DNA of 5,371 bases from Acidimicrobiia bacterium (GTDB lineage: Bacteria; Actinomycetota; Acidimicrobiia; Acidimicrobiales; AC-14), in NCBI GenBank assembly GCA_019243595.1, contig JAFAUA010000335.1:1-5371 (forward strand). The letters run 5' to 3'. Position numbers and translations under genes: made by a program. Of the stretch, positions 1-4,517 are shown piece after piece; the stretch's first letter is position 1, and every line of letters begins with the position of its first letter. The notes under the pieces were generated by a model. The model worked only from the letters and a program-made list of their open reading frames with translations, did not search any database and was not told where the DNA came from.

Positions 1-317
1 ATGGCCCGAACGTGGACGTCACCGTCATCACACGATCGGGTCTCGTGCACATCGACGTCGCCGACCGCGGCATCGGCATCCCCTCGAAGGATCTCGACCG
101 CATCTTCGAGCGCTTCTACCGGGTCGACCGGGCCCGCAGCCGGGAGACCGGCGGCACCGGCCTCGGACTCGCCATCGTGCGCCACGTCGCCACCAACCAC
201 GGCGGCCGCGTCTCGGTGACCTCCCGCGCGGGCAAGGGATCGATCTTCGTACTGCGGCTGCCGGCCGGTCCCGGCCCTGTCGCCGTTTCAGGTTGGACCG
301 ACGCAGAGGCAGGGTGA
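1..317 (+). CDS. senX3: SenX3-like sensor histidine kinase, C-terminal ATPase part (5' end outside window)
   Basis: This is the C-terminal catalytic domain of a membrane sensor kinase, which binds ATP and phosphorylates its own histidine before passing phosphate to the regulator encoded next. The reading frame is open from base 3 and enters the window already coding, so the sensor, dimerisation and phospho-histidine parts lie upstream. Visible GHKL motifs are, in order: the G1 box DRGIGIP (63-83), the F box FERFYRVD, and the G2 box GGTGLGLAI (150-176), followed by HGGRVSV and a strand ending in LRLP. A short tail of about 17 residues follows. The wording of the F box to G2 region (RFYRVDRARSRETGGTGLGLAIV) is typical of actinobacterial SenX3, and the gene order kinase then RegX3-like regulator matches. 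In mycobacteria SenX3 responds to phosphate supply; that role is carried over by homology only. Confidence 0.88.
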   Translation, partial: GPNVDVTVITRSGLVHIDVADRGIGIPSKDLDRIFERFYRVDRARSRETGGTGLGLAIVRHVATNHGGRVSVTSRAGKGSIFVLRLPAGPGPVAVSGWTDAEAG

Positions 318-325
318 AGTGACAA

Positions 326-1027
326 ATGACTGAACAGCCGACGGTGCTGGTCGTGGAGGACGAGGAATCCTTCGTCGAGGCACTCGTAGTGGGGCTCAAG
401 CGCGAGGGCTTCCGCGTGAAGGTCGCCCGCGATGGGCTGGAGGCCCTCGAGGTGTTCGACGCCAGCCGGCCCGACCTTGTGCTGCTCGACGTCATGCTGC
501 CGCGCATGTCCGGCGTCGACGTCTGTCGCGAGCTGCGCAACAAGTCCCGGGTGCCGATCGTCATGGTCACTGCGAAGGCGTCGGAGATCGACACTGTGGT
601 CGGCTTGGAGGTCGGTGCCGACGACTACGTCACCAAGCCCTACCGCCTGCGCGAACTGGTCGCCCGGATGAGGGCCGTGCTGCGACGGGCCCCGCGTGAG
701 GACGAGACGCTGACGAGCGGCGATGTGCTGGAGGTCGGCGACGTTCGCCTCGATCCCGAGCGCCACGAGGTCGTCGTCCGAGGGGACGAGATTGCCCTGC
801 CGCTGAAGGAGTTCGAGGTCCTCGAGCTTCTGCTCGACAACGCTGGCCGGGTGCTCACCAGGGAGACGCTGATCGACCGGGTCTGGGGGCCGCACTACGT
901 CGGTGACACAAAGACTCTCGACGTCCACATCAAGCGCCTCCGGGCCAAGATCGAAGAGGACCCCTCCCACCCCACGCGGATCACGACGATCCGGGGCCTG
1001 GGCTACCGGTACGAGAAGCCCCGCTAG
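326..1027 (+). CDS. regX3: RegX3-like two-component response regulator (OmpR/PhoB family)
   Basis: A complete 233-residue DNA-binding response regulator of usual family length. The N-terminal receiver domain (about residues 5-121) has the acidic pair E11-D12, the phospho-acceptor D55 in LLDVMLP, the switch T82 and the conserved K104 in VTKPY. The C-terminal winged-helix domain (about 135-230) has LPLKEFEVLELLL, GRVLTRETLIDRVWG, and the recognition helix region starting GDTKTLDVHIKRLR, ending in IRGLGYRYE. These strings closely follow mycobacterial RegX3. The ATG at 326 is 8 bp after the kinase stop, with AGGG at 311-314 as a modest ribosome site, so the pair is almost certainly one operon. 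RegX3 controls phosphate-starvation genes in mycobacteria; the target set here is unknown, but PhoB-box-like repeats begin 26 bp after the stop. Confidence 0.95.
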   Translation: MTEQPTVLVVEDEESFVEALVVGLKREGFRVKVARDGLEALEVFDASRPDLVLLDVMLPRMSGVDVCRELRNKSRVPIVMVTAKASEIDTVVGLEVGADDYVTKPYRLRELVARMRAVLRRAPREDETLTSGDVLEVGDVRLDPERHEVVVRGDEIALPLKEFEVLELLLDNAGRVLTRETLIDRVWGPHYVGDTKTLDVHIKRLRAKIEEDPSHPTRITTIRGLGYRYEKPR

Positions 1028-1052
1028 GTCGGCAACACAGGGTTTCCCGGGG

Positions 1053-1096
1053 CCGTCGCCGGGGCGTCAATAACCGGTCACCTAACGGTCATGGGG
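1053..1096 (+). promoter_or_regulatory. Array of four 11-bp direct repeats (PHO-box-like)
   Basis: The trinucleotide GTC recurs at 1055, 1066, 1077 and 1088, exactly 11 bp apart, and three of the four copies are GTCA. The best unit, GGTCACCTA at 1076-1084, resembles the Streptomyces PHO-box unit G(G/T)TCAYYYR. An 11-bp period is how PhoB/PhoP-type winged-helix dimers bind. The array lies between regX3 and a small gene starting at 1117, so it could regulate that gene. The first unit is weak and could be chance. Confidence 0.4.
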
Positions 1097-1116
1097 CGGG
1101 TGGAACATCCGCACCG

Positions 1117-1323
1117 GTGGTTGAGGTCGGTACCCCCGTCGAAATCCGGTGCCACGCCACCTGCCCGTGGACGGGTGGGTGGCAGGTGTGCGACGTCCTC
1201 GTCGCCGGCGGCGGGTTCGCCTACCGGGTGCGACGCATCGGCCTCACCCAAATCTTGGGCGTCGCCCTGCCCGATTCCGACGTCCGCCCGGCGCGGGTCC
1301 CGGCGCTCGGCCGAACGGGCTGA
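1117..1323 (+). CDS. Small hypothetical protein, 68 aa
   Basis: I do not recognise a named family. The protein would be a short cytoplasmic domain with no signal peptide or membrane segment. It reads like a small beta-rich domain: GTPVEIRC, then a tryptophan-containing WTGGWQVCDVLV, then FAYRVRRIG, then LPDSDVRP. This layout reminds me of small actinobacterial hypothetical proteins with a GxxVEVR...GY.VRR...DDVRP pattern, from memory only. Three cysteines (C12, C16, C25) are present. GTG at 1117 is the only plausible start: the same frame has a stop at 1069 and no other start between. The ribosome site is poor (GGTGGA at about 1099-1104, rather far). Overlapping frames look like GC-rich noise, and this frame has the least biased composition. 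Confidence 0.5.
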   Translation: MVEVGTPVEIRCHATCPWTGGWQVCDVLVAGGGFAYRVRRIGLTQILGVALPDSDVRPARVPALGRTG

Positions 1324-1350
1324 CGCCTGCGCCGGTCGATCGTTGGGGCA

Positions 1351-1378
1351 GTGAACCAGCTGTGAACACTCGCGAAAC
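1351..1378 (-). promoter_or_regulatory. 11-bp-spaced GTGAAC direct repeats (PHO-box-like on the minus strand)
   Basis: GTGAAC occurs at 1351-1356 and again at 1362-1367, exactly 11 bp apart; a weaker third unit (CGAAACC) follows at the same period. Read on the minus strand the core is GTTCAC repeated 11 bp apart, which is the core of the actinobacterial PHO box. The site sits in the 85-bp gap between the 68-aa gene and the small membrane gene at 1409. The orientation is opposite to that expected for activating a plus-strand gene, so repression or coincidence are alternatives. Confidence 0.4.
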
Positions 1379-1408
1379 CTTCGCCGATGTGCGTGGGCGC
1401 CGCGGCCG

Positions 1409-1618
1409 ATGTGGAAACGACCACAGTTGATGGTCCGGCTGCTCGGATTCCTGTCGATTGCCTGTGTGGGCGCAGCAGCGCTCATCGGCGAACACCATCC
1501 GATCCCTGGTGGCGCCCTCATGGCCCTGGCTCTGGTCGCCGCCTTGGCCGCGGTCGTCGTCGACCGGGTTCGCGCCGGGCGGCTCCGCACGCAGCGTCGC
1601 GGGACGCGGGTCGCCTAG
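1409..1618 (+). CDS. Small two-helix membrane protein, 69 aa, unknown function
   Basis: The predicted product is a short membrane hairpin. Helix 1 spans about residues 11-27 (LLGFLSIACVGAAALIG), a polar turn EHHPIPGG follows, and helix 2 spans about 34-51 (ALMALALVAALAAVVV). The tail is strongly basic (RVRAGRLRTQRRGTRVA) and the N terminus carries K3, R4 and R10, so the positive-inside rule puts both ends in the cytoplasm. The GTG at 1409 and an in-frame ATG at 1430 are both possible starts; neither has a clear Shine-Dalgarno sequence. If the ATG is used the protein is 62 aa. The clean split into hydrophobic segments and a charged tail argues for a real gene, but GC-rich DNA can produce such frames by chance. 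I do not recognise a family. Confidence 0.45.
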   Translation: MWKRPQLMVRLLGFLSIACVGAAALIGEHHPIPGGALMALALVAALAAVVVDRVRAGRLRTQRRGTRVA

Positions 1619-1747
1619 CTCGACGACGTCTTTTCAAGCCAGCAGCCGCCTCAGCGGACGGGTGCAGCTGTTCATGTGCTGTCTATCCGCACGTCAACTG
1701 CGACGGACCACGCTGCTGCCGTCGACACAGACGCTTCGGTTCTCCGG
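1619..1747. other. Short gap with no recognised feature
   Basis: I see no convincing gene, promoter or terminator between the small membrane gene and the broken membrane-protein gene. An open frame in phase with the latter extends back to a GTG at 1676, so the true N terminus could lie in this gap, but the encoded residues look like non-coding sequence. Confidence 0.4.
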
Positions 1748-2709
1748 GTGAGCGCACTGCCGAGGAAACCGCCGCCCAATTCATGGTGGCGCTCGTTCGC
1801 AGCGGGCGAGATGGTCGTGCTGCCTGCGACTTTCGTCGCCGTCGCCGTCGCCGTCGACGTCGCCGTCGACGTCAATCGCTGCCGGACCGAAGCGAGGCGA
1901 CATCCGCGTCGATGTCGCGCTCCCAGCATGGCGACGTTCTTGTTCGGTGTCCTCTTGGCCTTCACGATCGTCCGGACGCGCGAACGCCTCGCGCAGGTCC
2001 AGGATCTCGTCGCCAAGAGCAACGCGTCCCTGTTCTCGGTTCATCAGATGGCGTCGGTGTTCGGCGGCGACGATTGCGCCCGGGCCCGGAACCTGGTCGA
2101 CGAGCACCTCACCGACCAGATCGACTATCGCCTCGTCGACCATGAGCTGGCAGCGCCCTTCTACATCCGGCTCACCGACGCCATCCATGCCCTGACCCCG
2201 CGGACGAGGCAGCAAGGATCGGTGTACCGGGAACTCGTCGCTCTGTGCATCGAGATGCGAGAGAACCGGCGCTCATCGAGGCGGCGACCGGCCAGGAGAT
2301 GTCGGCCATCGAGTGGTGCGGCCTGCTGTTGCTCCTCGTCATTCTCCTCGGCCTGATCGCCGTCCTCCCCGGTGGCACCGTGCTGGGTGCCGTCGTCGCC
2401 GGCACCCTTGCGGGCGCAGTCGTGACGTTGATGATCCTGCTGCGCAGGCTCGACCTTCTGCGCTGGCACGAGCGAGTCACGATCTGGGAGCCGACGACGC
2501 ACTGTTCCGCAGCATGGGGACCGAGCCCTACGTGCCGTTGCACGTCATCGAGAGCGGTCGGTACCGGCCGACCGGACGTGTGCCGGTTGTCGAATACGTC
2601 GATCCGTATCCGATCAGGAGTACCAAGCGGGGTTCGCGTCGTCGATCTTGGCGACAGAGGACACAACGGCAACGGGTCGCTGCCGTCCAGGATGAGAAGC
2701 AAGCTCTGA
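1748..2709 (+). pseudogene. Multi-pass membrane protein of unknown function, interrupted by about five frameshifts
   Basis: A gene for a protein of about 320 aa can be read only by switching frames. Frame 2 gives the N-terminal part, including helix 1 (VVLPATFVAVAVAV, from 1811). Frame 3 seems better at 1878-1919 (GPKRGDIRVDVA). Frame 2 resumes at about 1922 with helix 2 (ATFLFGVLLAFTIV) and a soluble stretch of about 100 residues ending YRELVALCIEMREN. Frame 1 takes over near 2268 (ALIEAATGQE) with a helix pair, WCGLLLLLVILLGLIAV and VLGAVVAGTLAGAVVTLMILL, then RWHERVTIWEPTT. Frame 3 follows from about 2501 (LFRSMGTEPYVP...ESGRYRPTG), and frame 1 again from about 2630 to the TGA at 2707-2709. 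Two helices, a soluble middle and two closing helices recall bestrophin-like (DUF4239) proteins, which is tentative. GTG 1748 is the likeliest start; ATG 1811 is an alternative. It may be a true pseudogene or an intact gene with base-calling errors. Confidence 0.7.
1835..1874 (+). repeat. Hexanucleotide tandem repeat GTCGCC/GTCGAC
   Basis: Six consecutive hexamers run from 1835 to 1870: three GTCGCC, then GTCGAC, GTCGCC, GTCGAC, followed by the partial copy GTCA. In the membrane-protein frame they encode alternating Val-Ala and Val-Asp in the first transmembrane helix. The first suspected frameshift lies directly after the repeat. Confidence 0.8.
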
Positions 2710-2713
2710 GGGC

Positions 2714-2723
2714 AAGGGAAGGA
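2714..2723 (+). promoter_or_regulatory. Strong ribosome binding site for the cyclic-nucleotide-binding gene
   Basis: AAGGGAAGGA lies 7 bases before the ATG at 2731. It fixes that ATG as the start of the next gene and shows that the cyclic-nucleotide-binding reading frame begins in frame 1, although most of the recognisable domain is in frame 2. It also falls between the preceding stop (2707-2709) and the ATG, as expected for a two-gene operon. Confidence 0.75.
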
Positions 2724-2730
2724 ATACAAG

Positions 2731-3127
2731 ATGGCGGTGGCAGTCGAGCGGGTCGCGTCGATCCCGCCGTTCAACGGTCTCGACAGCGACACGCAGGGTC
2801 GGGTCCCACGGTGGTTCGACGAGCGGTGTTTTGACGCGGGACACCGTGATCCGCGCTGGGTCCGACGGGTATGCGTTCTTCGTGCTCGTGGAGGGAAGCC
2901 TCAGCGTCGCTGCGCCGAATCACGCCGTGACGTTGAGCCCCGGGGACTTCTTCGGTGCGATCGGAATCATGGGCGGGCGGCGGTCAGCCACAGTTACAGC
3001 AGAGACGAGTGCAACTGCGCTCGAGATGTCTGGGACGCACTTCCGGGAACTGCAAATGGAATTGCCTCACGTCGCCGGCCTGATCGAAGAGGAGATGGCC
3101 AAGCGACAGGCTCGCGACCAGGACTGA
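2731..3127 (+). pseudogene. Small Crp-type cyclic-nucleotide-binding domain protein, one frameshift
   Basis: The composite product of about 132 aa is a stand-alone cNMP-binding beta-barrel with no DNA-binding helix-turn-helix, so it would be a cytoplasmic nucleotide-sensing or regulatory module rather than a transcription factor. From ATG 2731 frame 1 encodes ERVASIPPFNGLDSDTQGRV and then WFDERC, the usual entry to this fold. Around 2829-2845 the domain moves to frame 2: DTVIRAGSDGYAFFVLVEGSLSV, SPGDFFGAIGIMGGRRSATVTA, and a closing helix HFRELQMELPHVAGLIEEEM. One extra base, possibly in TTTT at 2829-2832, or two missing bases near 2840 explain the shift. The frame-2 part alone could start at TTG 2831 (98 aa), but no ribosome site precedes it and the N-terminal helix would be lost. 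In the phosphate-binding cassette the usual FGE Glu is Ala (codon 2957-2959) while the Arg of RRSA remains. The gene lies 21 bp after the membrane-protein gene. Confidence 0.75.
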
Positions 3128-3229
3128 AGTGCGTCTGCTGTCGCGAGGCGGGACGCGCTTGGACGAGGAAGTCCCTGACGAGCGGGGCCACCTCCGCTGC
3201 TCGACTGCAGGTGCGAGAAGATCCCGGCC

Positions 3230-3251
3230 GGTTAAGAAATGGTCAAGGGTC
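3230..3251 (+). promoter_or_regulatory. 11-bp direct repeat GGTYAAG immediately upstream of a -35 element
   Basis: GGTTAAG at 3230-3236 and GGTCAAG at 3241-3247 are spaced exactly 11 bp. They end directly before the TTGAAG that I read as a -35 box. PhoB/OmpR-family activators bind repeats of this period next to or over the -35 region, so this is a candidate RegX3-type operator for the beta-helix gene. The repeat is only two units long and AT-rich for this genome. Confidence 0.4.
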
Positions 3252-3280
3252 TTGAAGGAGAGAGAAAGGCTACGTACGCT
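3252..3280 (+). promoter_or_regulatory. Probable sigma70-type promoter of the beta-helix gene
   Basis: TTGAAG at 3252-3257 and TACGCT at 3275-3280 are separated by 17 bp, the optimal spacing, and match the TTGACA and TAnnnT consensus well. Transcription would start near 3287, giving a leader of about 38 bases before the GTG at 3325. The 197-bp gap after the preceding gene also fits an independent promoter here. Confidence 0.55.
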
Positions 3281-3304
3281 TTCGCCCGGCATCGTGTGGT
3301 GCTC

Positions 3305-3318
3305 AAAGGGGGGGGAAA
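3305..3318 (+). promoter_or_regulatory. Ribosome binding site containing a run of eight G
   Basis: AAAGGGGGGGGAAA ends 6 bases before the GTG at 3325 and can pair with the anti-Shine-Dalgarno end of 16S rRNA. The run of eight G (3308-3315) is the longest mononucleotide run I noticed in the window and is a slippage-prone site. A change in its length would alter ribosome-site strength or spacing but not the coding frame. Confidence 0.6.
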
Positions 3319-3324
3319 TTCGTC

Positions 3325-4479
3325 GTGGGTCGTGTTCGGTTCTTTGCTCGCGTGGGTCTGGCGGCTACGGCCGTCGTCGGGTTGGTGGCAGGTGTGGGGC
3401 CAACCGCCTTCGCGAATCAGGTCTTCCATGTCGACTGCGACAACGGTGGCAACCTCCAAGCCGCGCTGAACGCCGCCCAATCGGGCGACGTCATCGACAT
3501 CTCCGGTACCTGCTACGGACACTTCTCTGTCCACAACGGTGTGACCATGAACGGCCCGGCGACCCTCGACGGGCAGAGCAACGGCAGGACACTCTCCGTT
3601 CCCTCCGGAGCGACCGTCGTTATCAACTATCTGACGATCCAGCACGGGAATACCACCACCAACGGCGCCGGCATCTTGAACAACGGAACGCTGACGTTGA
3701 ACAACTCGACGGTGACCAGCAACGCTGCGACGGGGTCGGCCGCCGGCGGCGGCATCGGCAACGGCGGCGTGCTCAACGTAAACAGCACAACGATTTCGAA
3801 CAACACGGCCGCCAACAACGGCGGCGGCATCGCCAACGCCTCCCCCGGGACCGTCTCGGTCACCAACTCGACCGTGACCAACAACACCTCCGCCCTTTCG
3901 GGCGGAGGAATCGGCAACGACGGCAAGCTCACGGTCAGCGGCTCGACGATCTCGAACAACTATTCCAATGGCGCCGGTGCGCTTGGCGGCGGGATAATCA
4001 ACAACCAGAGCAGCGCCACGACCACCGTCAGCGACTCGACGATCACCGGCAACCACGCCACCAATGGAGGCGGGGGGATCGGGGTCGCCAGCGGAACGGT
4101 GACCGTTAGCAACTCACAGGTCACCTTCAACACAGCCCTGTTCGGCGGCGGGCTCGAGAACAACTCCTTCCGTGGAACGCTCAATGTCAACAGCACCGTC
4201 GTGGAGGACAACAGTGCGACGCCGGGCAACGGAGGCGGAATTTGGAATGACGGCACGACGACCGTGAAGTCCTCCGCGATCCAGAACAATGACGCCAACA
4301 TTCGCGGCGGCGGCGTCTATAACGCGGGTGGGACGATCAGCCTGTCGAGCTCGAAGGTGACTGGCAACGTGGCCGGCGCCACCGGAGGCGGCATCTACCG
4401 GAGCACGGGGACGGTCAATCTGACGTCGACTTCGGTGTCCGGCAACAGCCCGAACAACTGCACGAACGTTTCCTGCTAG
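3325..4479 (+). CDS. Secreted right-handed parallel beta-helix repeat protein (GGGI repeats)
   Basis: A 384-residue predicted exoprotein. The start GTG has a G-rich ribosome site and opens a classic Sec signal peptide: basic MGRVRFFAR, hydrophobic core GLAATAVVGLVAGV, and a likely AFA cleavage site around residue 30. Residues 34-110 form an N-terminal cap with NLQAALNAAQSGDVIDI, a common entry to beta-helix folds. Ten GGGI-like turns follow at about 114, 141, 166, 193, 221, 249, 274, 303, 328 and 354, one per 25-29 residues, each with a strand such as LTVSGSTISNN. The pattern resembles the GGGI/FxxN repeats of chlamydial Pmp proteins and many bacterial surface proteins. The only cysteines are C38, C63, C379 and C384, so disulfides could cap both ends. 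No LPXTG, membrane anchor or autotransporter barrel follows, so it is probably released or loosely wall-attached. No catalytic residues of a lyase or glycosidase are evident; the ligand is unknown. Confidence 0.9.
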   Translation: MGRVRFFARVGLAATAVVGLVAGVGPTAFANQVFHVDCDNGGNLQAALNAAQSGDVIDISGTCYGHFSVHNGVTMNGPATLDGQSNGRTLSVPSGATVVINYLTIQHGNTTTNGAGILNNGTLTLNNSTVTSNAATGSAAGGGIGNGGVLNVNSTTISNNTAANNGGGIANASPGTVSVTNSTVTNNTSALSGGGIGNDGKLTVSGSTISNNYSNGAGALGGGIINNQSSATTTVSDSTITGNHATNGGGGIGVASGTVTVSNSQVTFNTALFGGGLENNSFRGTLNVNSTVVEDNSATPGNGGGIWNDGTTTVKSSAIQNNDANIRGGGVYNAGGTISLSSSKVTGNVAGATGGGIYRSTGTVNLTSTSVSGNSPNNCTNVSC

Positions 4480-4517
4480 CGGCTGCTTTGCTCCTCCAGC
4501 CGGGGTAGAACCCACCC

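Noticed and set aside
116..970. Long minus-strand open frame of 284 codons opposite the kinase and regX3
   Set aside because: It lies antisense to two clearly recognised genes and its product has no coherent motifs; high GC content makes such frames common.
1387..2145. Plus-strand open frame of 252 codons with a long arginine run
   Set aside because: The Arg run is the GTCGCC repeat read out of frame; the overlapping frame encodes a recognisable membrane protein.
2731..2845. Programmed ribosomal frameshift in the cyclic-nucleotide-binding gene
   Set aside because: There is no convincing slippery site with a stop codon and stimulatory structure, and the neighbouring gene has several unrelated frame switches, so mutation or sequencing error is simpler.
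3181..3198. Inverted repeat AGCGG/CCGCT after the cyclic-nucleotide-binding gene
   Set aside because: A 5-bp stem in GC-rich DNA with no T-tract is expected by chance.
3232..4056. Minus-strand open frame of 274 codons opposite the beta-helix repeats
   Set aside because: It is Val/Gly/Ala-rich repeat shadow with no start context or domain.
3129..4109. Plus-strand open frame of 326 codons overlapping the beta-helix gene
   Set aside because: The product is an Arg/Gln-rich low-complexity string caused by reading the AAC/GGC-rich repeats out of phase; the signal-peptide beta-helix frame is clearly real.
3640..4400. CRISPR-like or DNA-level tandem repeats
   Set aside because: The periodicity is in the protein; the DNA repeats are imperfect, of variable length, and lie inside an intact reading frame.
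4480..4502. Possible terminator hairpin CGGCTG/CAGCCG after the beta-helix gene
   Set aside because: The stem is only 6 bp, the loop is 11 bases, no T-tract follows, and it runs up to the start region of the dehydrogenase; too weak to call.
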